Shown in pieces: positions 8,617-17,787 of a stretch of 26,653 bases of DNA. Below the pieces are notes generated by a model that saw only the letters and a list, made by a program, of their open reading frames with translations, had not been told where the DNA came from and did not search any database. This DNA comes from JAGTRP01 sp035655235 (GTDB taxonomy: Bacteria; Pseudomonadota; Gammaproteobacteria; Burkholderiales; Rhodocyclaceae), in contig DASRUX010000361.1 of NCBI GenBank assembly GCA_035655235.1, forward strand, positions 1 through 26,653, read 5' to 3'. Numbering within the stretch: position 1 is the stretch's first letter; the number at the start of each line of letters is the position of its first letter. Made by a program: the position numbers and the translations under genes.

Positions 8617-9768
8617 GTGGAGGAGGATGCCCGCGCCCAGCTGATGAAGACGGCAAAAATGCCCTTCATCTTCCGCCACCTGGCGGTGATGCCGGACGTG
8701 CATCTGGGCAAGGGTTCCACCATCGGCAGCGTGATCCCGACCCGGGGAGCCATCATTCCGGCGGCCGTCGGGGTGGATATCGGCTGCGGGATGATGGCGG
8801 CGCGCACCACCCTGACCGCCGCCGACCTGCCGGAGAACCTGCACGGCCTGCGCGACGCCATCGAGCGGGCCGTCCCCCACGGCCGTACCAGCCCGCGCAG
8901 CGGGCGCGACAAGGGAGCCTGGGAACACCCGCCGGCCGCGGTTGATGCCATGTGGTCTGCCCTGGAACCGGGCTTCAAGCGCATCACCGACAAGTATCCG
9001 CGCCTGAAGAACACCAACAACTACAAGCACCTGGGGACCTTGGGAACGGGCAACCACTTCATCGAGGTCTGCCTGGACGAGGCCGATTGCGTGTGGTTCA
9101 TGCTGCACTCCGGTTCTCGCGGCGTCGGTAACGCTATCGGCAACCTGTTCATCGAACTGGCCCAGGCCGATATGCGCCAGCACATCGCCAACCTGCCGGA
9201 CAAGGACCTGGCCTATTTCGAGGAAGGCAGCGAGCACTTCGCCGACTATGTGGAAGCCGTGGGTTGGGCCCAGGACTACGCCCGCCGCAATCGGATGGTC
9301 ATGATGCAGCACGTCGTGGCGGCGGCCCGCCATGCCATCGCCAAGCCCTTCGAGGCGGCGGTGGAGGCGGTGAATTGCCACCATAACTACGTGCAGCACG
9401 AGACCCACTTCGGCGTCGACATCCTGGTGACCCGCAAGGGCGCCGTGTCGGCCAAGAAGGGCGAGCTGGGGATCATTCCGGGCTCCATGGGGGCGAAGAG
9501 CTACATCGTGCGCGGCCTGGGGAACGAAGAGGCCTTCTGTTCATGCAGCCACGGCGCCGGCCGCGCCATGAGCCGCAACGAGGCCAAGCGCCGCTTCACG
9601 GTGGAGGACCAGATCAAGGCCACCGCCCACGTCGAGTGCCGCAAGGACAGCGATGTGATCGACGAGATACCGATGGCCTACAAGGATATCGATGCCGTGA
9701 TGGAAGCCCAGCGTGACTTGGTGGAAGTGGTGCATACCCTGCGCCAGGTGGTTTGTGTGAAAGGATAG
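8617..9768 (+). CDS. rtcB: RtcB, RNA-splicing ligase (3'-phosphate/5'-OH)
   Basis: GTP- and Mn2+-dependent ligase that joins RNA 3'-phosphate or 2',3'-cyclic phosphate to 5'-OH ends. The uninterrupted frame is 383 residues from GTG at 8617, which has GAAGG seven bases upstream; homology extends back to ATG 8551 across a TAG. Numbering from 8551, the metal-binding Cys79 (in GVDIGCGM), His169 (GTGNHFIE), His186 (HSGSRGVGN), the His277-His278 pair and the His334 that takes GMP (SHGAGR) are all present. The catalytic part is therefore intact and only about the first 22 residues are in doubt. The stop codon is 3 bases before the HEAT-repeat gene, implying coupled translation. Whether the organism makes active RtcB is the main open question. 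Confidence 0.93.
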   Translation: MEEDARAQLMKTAKMPFIFRHLAVMPDVHLGKGSTIGSVIPTRGAIIPAAVGVDIGCGMMAARTTLTAADLPENLHGLRDAIERAVPHGRTSPRSGRDKGAWEHPPAAVDAMWSALEPGFKRITDKYPRLKNTNNYKHLGTLGTGNHFIEVCLDEADCVWFMLHSGSRGVGNAIGNLFIELAQADMRQHIANLPDKDLAYFEEGSEHFADYVEAVGWAQDYARRNRMVMMQHVVAAARHAIAKPFEAAVEAVNCHHNYVQHETHFGVDILVTRKGAVSAKKGELGIIPGSMGAKSYIVRGLGNEEAFCSCSHGAGRAMSRNEAKRRFTVEDQIKATAHVECRKDSDVIDEIPMAYKDIDAVMEAQRDLVEVVHTLRQVVCVKG

Positions 9769-9771
9769 GAA

Positions 9772-11205
9772 ATGAAGAACGAGTGGCTCCGAGTGTTGGA
9801 CGAGTGCCTTGGACAATCCGGACGAAACTGGAACTGGTCGGCTTACCAATCCAATCGGGCCCGACTGCTCGATTTCCTGGCATCCGCCGATGTCTCGGAC
9901 GGGTTGGTGGAGGCTCGCCTTGTCGAAATGGCGGATTACTACGACGGTTTCGTGCGGGAAGTTGCTGTCCGGATGCTGGGGGCTGCCCGTTCCGAGGGCG
10001 CCTTCCGTGTCCTGGTCAGGCGCCGCAACGACTGGGTGCCGCAGGTGCGCGAGGCGGCGGTGCGCTCCAGCGCGAAATTCGTCGCCCCGGAGCGCGGTGA
10101 TCTGCTGCTGGACTGCCTGGAGCTGATCCTTGCGGTGGCCCGGGGGGCACGGGGCGATCACGCCCTCTTCGTCGCGCAGGTTGATGATGCGCTACGGGCT
10201 CCGGAGAACCGAGATAAGGTGTTGTGCGCTTTTGGGAAGGCTCGCGGGGGCGTGGCGCGGCATCTGTTGTCGATCCTGCTAGCGTTGCCGGATGACCACT
10301 TGGCGGCTGTCTTCGATGTTGCGGTGGGCCATGCTGACTTCACGGTACGTTCGATGTTGCTGCGCGAGTGCGGGCGCCGCGACGTGCCGGAGGAATTGTC
10401 GCTGCTCGTACGCTTGATCGCTGACCCTCAGCCGCGAATCCGCAAGGGAGCGCTTCAGCTTTTGTGGGAGAAGCACCAGGAATCCGGCGCGTTGGCGCAG
10501 GCGCTTGAGCGTTGCCTGTTCGATCCCGCGGCGGCAGTCCGGGAGTTTGTCTTGTGGTGTCGCCGAGGTCAGGGATGGGATGTCGCGGCCCGTGTGCGAG
10601 AGCAACTGGCGGCGTGGGGGCGGGATGCTCGGGCCGATGTCGCGGCAATTGGGCTGATCGGGACCTTGAAGGCAAGCGAACATCTGGCGCGTGTCCAGGA
10701 AGCGTTTGCCGATAAGCGCCCAGCTATCCACCGTGCCGCCCTGGTGGCGTGGGCAAGTCTTGATCGCGCCACTGCCGATGTGCCTGTCATGGCAGCGCTG
10801 ACCGACGTTTCGGGAAAGGTCTACAAAGTCGCTTTGTGCCTCGTCCGTAAGGGTAGGGTTGCTCTGTCGAACGAACAACTGCGCTCTGCGGCCCGTGTCG
10901 CGGCAGCGGGGGGAGACTCCTGTCGTCACGTTGTCATCCTCCAGCTGTTGCCCTTCTGGGATCGACTGGAGGCCTGCCTGGAGGCTACGCCCCATATCCG
11001 CACGGCGGCAGATGAAGCTCAGATCGTCGCCGCCCTCAAAACATGGGGGCACTGTCAGCGCTACGCGTTTTCAAGTTTGCCGACTGAGCGGCAGGCAGCA
11101 ATCCGCGCAGCAGTCGCCCAGGGCAGCGTGCTGGCATTGTGGCGACGCCGGCCGGACTTGGGCCTGGTGCTGGCGCAGTTTGGCGTGGCGCTTGATCAGG
11201 TATGA
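9772..11205 (+). CDS. HEAT-repeat protein embedded in the RNA repair operon
   Basis: A 477-residue, all-helical-looking protein that I do not recognise as a named family. It has degenerate HEAT-like units near residues 58-104, 188-233, 248-265 and 288-335, of the kind in which D-x-x-V-R-x-x-A-x-x-x-L recurs. No signal peptide, membrane segment or catalytic motif is visible. Its ATG follows the rtcB stop by 3 bases, with AAAGGA inside the end of rtcB, so the two are probably translated together. HEAT solenoids commonly hold proteins or RNA; here it may be a scaffold or substrate adaptor for RtcB or the neighbouring nucleotidyltransferase. By eye it uses more T-ending codons than its neighbours, which hints at separate acquisition. 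Function is unknown. Confidence 0.88.
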   Translation: MKNEWLRVLDECLGQSGRNWNWSAYQSNRARLLDFLASADVSDGLVEARLVEMADYYDGFVREVAVRMLGAARSEGAFRVLVRRRNDWVPQVREAAVRSSAKFVAPERGDLLLDCLELILAVARGARGDHALFVAQVDDALRAPENRDKVLCAFGKARGGVARHLLSILLALPDDHLAAVFDVAVGHADFTVRSMLLRECGRRDVPEELSLLVRLIADPQPRIRKGALQLLWEKHQESGALAQALERCLFDPAAAVREFVLWCRRGQGWDVAARVREQLAAWGRDARADVAAIGLIGTLKASEHLARVQEAFADKRPAIHRAALVAWASLDRATADVPVMAALTDVSGKVYKVALCLVRKGRVALSNEQLRSAARVAAAGGDSCRHVVILQLLPFWDRLEACLEATPHIRTAADEAQIVAALKTWGHCQRYAFSSLPTERQAAIRAAVAQGSVLALWRRRPDLGLVLAQFGVALDQV

Positions 11206-11221
11206 ATTCAGGAGTTTGGAT

Positions 11222-12046
11222 ATGAAGATCGAAAAACCCGCCGTACTGAGCGCCCACCCGGTCGAACTGACCGTGCGGCAGCGGGTGATGGAAACCCTGG
11301 CGGACATCGAAGCCGAGCACGATGTGCGCGTCCTCTTCGCCTGCGAATCCGGCAGTCGGGGCTGGGGCTTCGCGTCGCCGGACAGCGATTACGACGTGCG
11401 CTTCCTCTACGTGCATCGCCTGCCCTGGTACCTGGGGGTGGAGGCGAAGCGGGATGTGATCGAACGGCCGATCAGCGACGAGCTTGATGTCGGCGGCTGG
11501 GAGCTGCGCAAGGCGCTACGCCTGCTGCGCCGCTCCAACCCGACCCTGCTGGAGTGGCTGGATTCCCCCATCGTCTATCGGGAAGACCCCGAGGCCGCCA
11601 GTCGCCTGTGCGCGCTGGCACCGGCCTTCTTCTCGCCGCAGCGCGGGCGCTACCACTACTTGGCGATGGCGCGGAAGAACTTCCGCGAGCATCTGCTGGG
11701 CGAGACGGTGCGCCTCAAGAAATATCTCTACGTCCTGCGTCCGCTCCTGGCAGTGCGATGGATTGACCGGGGCCTGGGCATGCCGCCCATGCGCTTTGCC
11801 GACCTGGCTTCGGCCATGGTGGACGATCCCGTCCTGCTCGATGAGATCAACGGCCTGCTGGCGGTGAAGATGCGGGCCGGCGAAGCCGAATGCGGCCCCC
11901 GCTGGCCGGCTATCCACGACTTCATCGCGGGCGAACTGGAGCGGGCGAGCGCCGACCGCTTGGCGGACTTCCGCAAACCGGAGGGCGATGCCATCTTGCT
12001 GGACGCCTACCTGATGGAAACCGTGCTCTCGCCCTCGCCGGAATGA
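11222..12046 (+). CDS. RlaP-type polymerase-beta-fold nucleotidyltransferase
   Basis: A 274-residue protein starting at ATG 11222 behind an AGGAG. Residues 43-58 hold the polymerase-beta superfamily signature: GS at 44-45 followed by the metal-binding Asp56-x-Asp58. The remainder resembles the family named RlaP (RNA repair pathway polymerase-beta family), repeatedly found beside RNA ligases and RtcA/RtcB. It probably adds nucleotides to an RNA end, either rebuilding a damaged 3' end or tagging it, but substrate and nucleotide have not been established as far as I know. It sits 16 bases after the HEAT gene and 38 before rtcA, in the same direction. The longer open frame starting at 10859 overlaps the HEAT gene and is not credible. 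Confidence 0.88.
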   Translation: MKIEKPAVLSAHPVELTVRQRVMETLADIEAEHDVRVLFACESGSRGWGFASPDSDYDVRFLYVHRLPWYLGVEAKRDVIERPISDELDVGGWELRKALRLLRRSNPTLLEWLDSPIVYREDPEAASRLCALAPAFFSPQRGRYHYLAMARKNFREHLLGETVRLKKYLYVLRPLLAVRWIDRGLGMPPMRFADLASAMVDDPVLLDEINGLLAVKMRAGEAECGPRWPAIHDFIAGELERASADRLADFRKPEGDAILLDAYLMETVLSPSPE

Positions 12047-12084
12047 GGGCGGCAGCGCCATAACAACAATAAGGAACAAGCAAC

Positions 12085-13110
12085 ATGCAAACCATTGAAC
12101 TGGACGGCTCCCGCGGGGAGGGCGGGGGCCAGATTCTGCGCACGGCCTTGAGCCTGTCGATGATCACGGGCACTCCGTTCCGCATCGAGAAAATCCGTGC
12201 CGGACGCTCCAAGCCGGGGCTGCTTCGCCAGCATCTGACCGCCGTCAATGCGGCGGCGGCCGTGTGCGGGGCCGAGGTGGAAGGCGCGGCACCGGGTTCC
12301 CTGACGCTCTCTTTTGCGCCCGGCCCCATCCGCGGCGGCGACTATTGTTTCGCCATCGGCACCGCGGGGAGCTGCACCCTTGTCCTGCAAACCGTGACGC
12401 CAGCGCTGTGGTTCGCCGACGGGCCGGCGACCCTGACGGTCAGCGGCGGCACCCACAACCCGGCTGCGCCGCCGGCCGACTTCCTGATCCGCTCCTGGCT
12501 GCCGTTGGTTCGGGCCATGGGCGTCGACATGGATATCGAACTGCTGCGCCATGGCTTCTATCCGGCCGGGGGAGGCGAGGTGAGGGCGAGCATCCGGCCC
12601 CTGGCGGACCCGGGCGCCGGCTTGTCGCCCTTGATACTGGAGACGCGCGGCGAGTTGCAGGAAACCCGGGCGACCGCCGTGGTGGCCGGGGTGCCGGGCG
12701 ACGTGGCGCTGCGCGAACTCGATCGCCTGGCCGCCCAGTTGGAGCCGGTCGACCGGGAGCTGCGCCAGCTGCCCTCCCGGGAGGGGCCGGGCAATGTGCT
12801 CATGGTCGATCTGGTCTATCCCCGCTTTGCCGAGGTCTTCACCGGCTTCGGCGAGCGCGGCCTGCCGGCGGAGCGCGTCGCCGACGGCGTCGCCAAGCTG
12901 GTGCGCCGGTTCCGGGATGGCGCCGGGGCCGTCGGTGAGCACCTTGCCGACCAGCTCCTCCTGCCCCTGGCCTTGGCCGGCAAGGGCTGCTTTACCACGA
13001 CCACGCTGTCCTCCCATCTGCGCACCAATATCGAGGTGATCGAGAAATTCATGCCGGTGGAGTTCCACTGCGAGGCGGGGGAGGGCGGGTGTCGGGTGGC
13101 AGTCGCCTGA
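12085..13110 (+). CDS. rtcA: RtcA, RNA 3'-terminal phosphate cyclase
   Basis: A 341-residue enzyme that converts RNA 3'-phosphate to a 2',3'-cyclic phosphate through an adenylylated histidine, giving ends that RtcB can use. It opens with the family motif LDGSRGEGGGQILRTAL, keeps the FYPAGGGE segment, and His286 in GEHLADQ matches the catalytic His309 of E. coli RtcA. Length is usual for the family (about 340). ATG at 12085 has AAGGAA upstream. It is the last gene of the plus-strand unit and is followed by a long hairpin and then the heat-shock promoter of groES. Confidence 0.96.
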   Translation: MQTIELDGSRGEGGGQILRTALSLSMITGTPFRIEKIRAGRSKPGLLRQHLTAVNAAAAVCGAEVEGAAPGSLTLSFAPGPIRGGDYCFAIGTAGSCTLVLQTVTPALWFADGPATLTVSGGTHNPAAPPADFLIRSWLPLVRAMGVDMDIELLRHGFYPAGGGEVRASIRPLADPGAGLSPLILETRGELQETRATAVVAGVPGDVALRELDRLAAQLEPVDRELRQLPSREGPGNVLMVDLVYPRFAEVFTGFGERGLPAERVADGVAKLVRRFRDGAGAVGEHLADQLLLPLALAGKGCFTTTTLSSHLRTNIEVIEKFMPVEFHCEAGEGGCRVAVA

Positions 13111-13115
13111 GCTTG

Positions 13116-13150
13116 TGACTACCGAAAACGACAATCGCTTTCGGTGGTCA
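13116..13150 (+). terminator. 15-bp hairpin after rtcA
   Basis: TGACTACCGAAAACG (13116-13130) pairs with CGCTTTCGGTGGTCA (13136-13150), allowing G-U pairs, around ACAAT. It starts 5 bases after the rtcA stop. No T run follows directly, so it may be a weak terminator or a 3'-end stabiliser rather than a classical intrinsic terminator. Confidence 0.5.
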
Positions 13151-13195
13151 ACGTTCTCGACTTGAGCGTTCGACAACTTTTTTTCAGGCGGCGCT

Positions 13196-13223
13196 CTTGA
13201 AAAGGGGAGATGCCGTCCATATT
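13196..13223 (+). promoter_or_regulatory. Sigma-32 (RpoH) promoter of groESL
   Basis: CTTGAAA at 13196-13202 and TCCATATT at 13216-13223 with a 13-base spacer fit the heat-shock consensus CTTGAAA / CCCCATnT well. The transcript would begin inside the CIRCE element that follows. Confidence 0.8.
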
Positions 13224-13224
13224 A

Positions 13225-13251
13225 TTAGCACTCGCCAGCGTTGAGTGCTAA
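13225..13251. promoter_or_regulatory. CIRCE operator (HrcA binding site)
   Basis: TTAGCACTC-N9-GAGTGCTAA is an exact match to the CIRCE inverted repeat. It starts 2 bases after the sigma-32 -10 element, so HrcA would block initiation. groESL is thus both RpoH-activated and HrcA-repressed. Confidence 0.97.
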
Positions 13252-13327
13252 CAGCGGCTCGCGCTCCCCGGGGTCAGCCCGGCCAATTTCCAAGTCAGTG
13301 AAGTTCATTGAAAGAGGAGTTATCTAC

Positions 13328-13618
13328 ATGAAAATCCGTCCCCTGCACGACCGCGTCATCGTCAAGCGCGTTGAAGCCGAGCGCACCACCGCTTCCGGTA
13401 TCGTCATTCCCGATTCCGCCGGCGAGAAGCCCGATCAGGGCGAAGTCCTGGCCGTTGGCCCGGGCAAGCGCGACGATTCCGGCAAGCAGATCGCTCCGGA
13501 CGTGAAGGTCGGCGACCGCGTGCTGTTCGGCAAGTACGCCGGCCAGACCGTCAAGGTGGATGGCCAGGAAGTGCTGGTCATGCGCGAAGAAGACATCATG
13601 GGCGTCCTCGAAGCCTAA
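13328..13618 (+). CDS. groES: Co-chaperonin GroES
   Basis: A 96-residue co-chaperonin that caps the GroEL ring during ATP-driven folding in the cytoplasm. It begins MKIRPLHDRVIVKR, includes the mobile loop around residues 17-32 (TTASGIVIPDSA) that docks on GroEL, and ends with EEDIMGVLEA, all typical. ATG at 13328 has AGAGGAG upstream; the open frame further upstream runs through CIRCE and is not coding. It is followed 39 bases later by groEL in the same transcript, after CIRCE and an RpoH promoter. Confidence 0.98.
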   Translation: MKIRPLHDRVIVKRVEAERTTASGIVIPDSAGEKPDQGEVLAVGPGKRDDSGKQIAPDVKVGDRVLFGKYAGQTVKVDGQEVLVMREEDIMGVLEA

Positions 13619-13657
13619 GCCCTGTCGAACCCACAGAATCTGAATTAGGAGAAATAC

Positions 13658-15304
<1,647 letters not shown>

Positions 15305-15330
15305 TCCCCGTCCGAGCCTCTCTGCTCAAG

Positions 15331-15358
15331 AAAACCCCGCCTTGTGCGGGGTTTTTTT
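15331..15358 (+). terminator. Intrinsic terminator of groESL
   Basis: AAAACCCCGC and GCGGGGTTTT pair around CTTGT and run into a T tract. Perfect GC-rich stem directly after groEL. Confidence 0.92.
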
Positions 15359-15397
15359 ATGTATTTGTCCGTAAGGAATTTCTTTATGTGCAACGTA

Positions 15398-15440
15398 TGT
15401 AACAGTCTGTAAGCTGTGCGTAAGTAGGTGTCCCTAAATT
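15398..15440 (+). promoter_or_regulatory. Direct-repeat regulator box and likely promoter of the DUF485-actP operon
   Basis: TGTAAG (15408-15413), N5, CGTAAG (15419-15424) forms a direct repeat; TGTAAC at 15398-15403 adds a third half-site one turn upstream. A possible -10, TAAATT, lies at 15435-15440, ten bases after the box, so a bound OmpR-type activator would cover the -35 region. Read on the other strand the half-sites are CTTACG and CTTACA, the same two hexamers with the same spacing as in front of the response-regulator gene at 17739-17755. Confidence 0.55.
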
Positions 15441-15491
15441 AGGCTCCGTAGCAATGCTTCAATAACCAAATACGTGCTGAGGAGCAAATCA

Positions 15492-15800
15492 ATGCAAGAC
15501 ATACAGGACCGGATTCGGGCAAACCCGAAATTCCAGGAATTTGTGAGTAAGCGCAATTCTTACTCCATCCTGATGACCATTATCGGGATGATTGCCTACT
15601 ACGGCTTCATCCTCCTGGTCGCCTTCGACAAGGAACTGCTGGCCCAGAAGCTGGGCAGCGGCATGACCACCAGCCTGGGCGTTCCCCTGGGCGTCGGCGT
15701 TATCGCCTTCACCATCGTCTTGACCTGGATCTACGTTCGTCGCGCCAACACCGAGTTCGACGAGACCAACGAAGCCATCATCCGGGAGGCTCAGAAATAA
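15492..15800 (+). CDS. yjcH: DUF485 membrane protein (YjcH-like), ActP partner
   Basis: A 102-residue inner-membrane protein with two predicted membrane segments, about residues 25-47 and 60-83, and a charged carboxyl end. It matches the DUF485 family, whose members nearly always precede acetate permease genes, as yjcH precedes actP in E. coli. ATG at 15492 is chosen over the in-frame ATG at 15474 because GAGGAG lies the proper distance before it. The actP start codon comes one base after its stop, so the two are translationally coupled. Its exact role is unknown; a small accessory subunit of the transporter is the usual guess. Confidence 0.9.
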   Translation: MQDIQDRIRANPKFQEFVSKRNSYSILMTIIGMIAYYGFILLVAFDKELLAQKLGSGMTTSLGVPLGVGVIAFTIVLTWIYVRRANTEFDETNEAIIREAQK

Positions 15801-15801
15801 T

Positions 15802-17481
15802 ATGAAGACCAAGCACATTCTCGCGGGCCTCGGCGCCCTGGCTCTGGTCGGCGGCGCCTTCGCGGCCGGTGCCGACCTCGGTAACACCACCAAGCAGGCC
15901 ACCAACTGGACGGCCATCACCATGTTCGCCCTCTTCGTGATCATGACTCTGTTCATCACGAAGTGGGCAGCGGCCAAGACCAAGTCTGCGGCCGACTTCT
16001 ACACCGCCGGCGGCGGCATCACCGGCTTCCAGAACGGCCTGGCCATTGCCGGCGACTACATGTCCGCCGCTTCCTTCCTGGGTATTTCCGGCCTGGTTTT
16101 CGGCTCCGGCTTCGACGGCCTGATCTTCTCCATCGGCTGGCTGGTCGGCTGGCCCGTCATCACCTTCCTGATGGCGGAACGCCTGCGTAACCTCGGCAAA
16201 TTCACCTTCGCCGACGTGGCCTCCTACCGCTTCTCCCAGACCCCGATGCGCAGCTTCGCCGCCGTCGGCTCCCTGGTCGTCGTAGCCTTCTACATGATTG
16301 CCCAGATGGTCGGTGCCGGTCAGCTGATCAAGGTGCTCTTCGGCATGGACTACCTCTACGCCGAAATCCTGGTGGGCACCATCATGATGATGTACGTGCT
16401 CTTCGGCGGCATGACCGCCACCACCTGGGTGCAGATCATCAAGGCCGTCATGCTGCTGGGTGGCGCCACCTTCATGGCCGTCGCCGTGCTGCTCCAGTTC
16501 GGCTTCTCCCCGGAAGTGCTCTTCACCAAGGCGGTTGAAGTCCACTCCAAGCACGACGCCATCATGGCTCCGGGCGCCCTCATCAAGGATCCCGTGTCCG
16601 CCATCTCCGTCGGCATGGCCCTGATGTTCGGTACCGCCGGCCTGCCCCACATCCTGATGCGCTTCTTCACCGTGCCGAACGCCAAGGAAGCCCGCAAGTC
16701 CGTTGCCTGGGCGACCACCTGGATCGGCTACTTCTACATCCTGACCTTCATCATCGGCTTCGGCGCCATCACCAACCTGATCCAGAACCCCACCGACTTC
16801 TACGTCGGCGGCGAAATCGCCAAGGGTCTGAAGGGCGGCGGCAACATGGCTGCGGTGCACCTCGCCAAGGCTGTCGGCGGCGACCTGTTCCTCGGCTTCA
16901 TCTCCGCCGTGGCCTTCGCCACCATCCTGGCCGTGGTTGCCGGTCTGACCCTGTCCGGTGCTTCCGCCGTGTCCCACGACCTGTACGCCTCCGTCTTCAA
17001 GAAGGGCCAAGCCTCTTCCGACGACGAACTGCGGGTTTCCAAGATCACCACCATCTTCCTGGGCATCGTCGCCGTGGTCCTGGGCATCGCCTTCGAGAAG
17101 GAAAACGTCGCCTACATGGTGATGCTGGCCTTCGCCATCGCCTGCTCCGGCAACTTCCCGGTCCTGTTCATGTCCGTGCTGTGGAAGAACTGCACCACCA
17201 AGGGTGCTGTGACCGGCGGCTTCGTCGGCCTGATCATGGCCCTGGTGCTGACCGTCGGCTCCGCCAGCGTGTGGGAAGCCGTGATGGGCAACCCGAAGGG
17301 CTCCGCCTGGTTCCCGTACAACTCCCCGGCCATCTTCTCGATGACTGCGGCCTTCGTGACCATCTGGCTGGTGTCCATCCTGGACAACTCCGAACAGGCC
17401 AAGAAGGAACGTGCCCTGTACCCGGCCCAGCAGATCCGGTCCGAAACCGGCGTCGGTGCCGCGACGGCCTCCGCACACTAA
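15802..17481 (+). CDS. actP: ActP, cation/acetate symporter
   Basis: A 559-residue sodium:solute symporter. It carries a cleavable-looking amino end (hydrophobic residues 6-20, AFA before residue 22), as ActP does, then about 13 membrane segments. Long stretches match E. coli ActP closely: YTAGGGITGFQNGLAIAG, the MVGAGQLI segment, TAGLPHILMRFFTV, NNMAAVHLAKAVGG-like and GASAVSHDLYASVFKKG regions. ActP takes up acetate and other short monocarboxylates such as glycolate with a cation. Operon with the preceding DUF485 gene, ending at a strong terminator. A two-component system with a matching promoter box lies directly downstream. Confidence 0.95.
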   Translation: MKTKHILAGLGALALVGGAFAAGADLGNTTKQATNWTAITMFALFVIMTLFITKWAAAKTKSAADFYTAGGGITGFQNGLAIAGDYMSAASFLGISGLVFGSGFDGLIFSIGWLVGWPVITFLMAERLRNLGKFTFADVASYRFSQTPMRSFAAVGSLVVVAFYMIAQMVGAGQLIKVLFGMDYLYAEILVGTIMMMYVLFGGMTATTWVQIIKAVMLLGGATFMAVAVLLQFGFSPEVLFTKAVEVHSKHDAIMAPGALIKDPVSAISVGMALMFGTAGLPHILMRFFTVPNAKEARKSVAWATTWIGYFYILTFIIGFGAITNLIQNPTDFYVGGEIAKGLKGGGNMAAVHLAKAVGGDLFLGFISAVAFATILAVVAGLTLSGASAVSHDLYASVFKKGQASSDDELRVSKITTIFLGIVAVVLGIAFEKENVAYMVMLAFAIACSGNFPVLFMSVLWKNCTTKGAVTGGFVGLIMALVLTVGSASVWEAVMGNPKGSAWFPYNSPAIFSMTAAFVTIWLVSILDNSEQAKKERALYPAQQIRSETGVGAATASAH

Positions 17482-17508
17482 GCCAATACCTGCAACACCT
17501 CGCGCTTG

Positions 17509-17535
17509 AACCCGGGCTTCGGCCCGGGTTTTTTT
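17509..17535 (+). terminator. Intrinsic terminator of actP
   Basis: CCCGGGC (17511-17517), TTCG tetraloop, GCCCGGG (17522-17528), then seven T. Textbook terminator, 27 bases after the actP stop. Confidence 0.95.
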
Positions 17536-17632
17536 ATTTCCGCTTTCGGCGGAAAAGGCAAAGGCGCGGCGCTGCAAGGATCGCAGGGCGGCGAATTTGT
17601 TACACTTGGGAAAGAATGTAGGGAAAAAGGGC

Positions 17633-17691
17633 CAGGGGGCGATCCAGTGCAGGATCGGATGCCCCCTGAGTCGCGGCAGGCGCCCCGACTC
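17633..17691 (+). other. Structured untranslated region between actP and the two-component genes
   Basis: In the 306-base gap 17482-17787 two hairpins compete. The first pairs CAGGGGGC-GATCC (17633-17645) with GGATC and GCCCCCTG (17652-17668), leaving a 4-base bulge. The second pairs GAGTCG (17668-17673) with CGACTC (17686-17691) and shares its first base with the first stem. No T run follows either. It may be a leader structure or a small RNA; I recognise no riboswitch class. Confidence 0.4.
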
Positions 17692-17738
17692 CTAAGACCA
17701 TAAAAGGAGAACAGCGGGCGAAAGATTAATGCCGCAGT

Positions 17739-17771
17739 CTTACAAAAATCTTACGTTTCTTAGGTACTTAA
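17739..17771 (+). promoter_or_regulatory. Direct-repeat box upstream of the response regulator (probable autoregulation)
   Basis: CTTACA (17739-17744), N5, CTTACG (17750-17755), followed by CTTAGG (17759) and CTTAAC (17767). The 6-N5-6 layout is that of boxes bound by the QseB/PmrA branch of OmpR-type regulators. It lies 33 bases before the regulator's start codon. The same pair of half-sites, in opposite orientation, is found before the DUF485-actP genes. Confidence 0.55.
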
Positions 17772-17787
17772 CCCAAGGCAACAAGCC

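Noticed and set aside
10859..11221. Upstream extension of the RlaP gene
   Set aside because: Overlaps the HEAT gene in another frame; ATG 11222 has a good ribosome site and begins the family homology.
15778..17577. 599-codon minus-strand open frame
   Set aside because: Opposite yjcH and actP and running across the actP terminator; His/Gly/Asp-rich shadow.
17633..17691. Known riboswitch (for example c-di-GMP or glycine class)
   Set aside because: The hairpins lack the conserved core bases of classes I can recall; left as an unassigned structured region.
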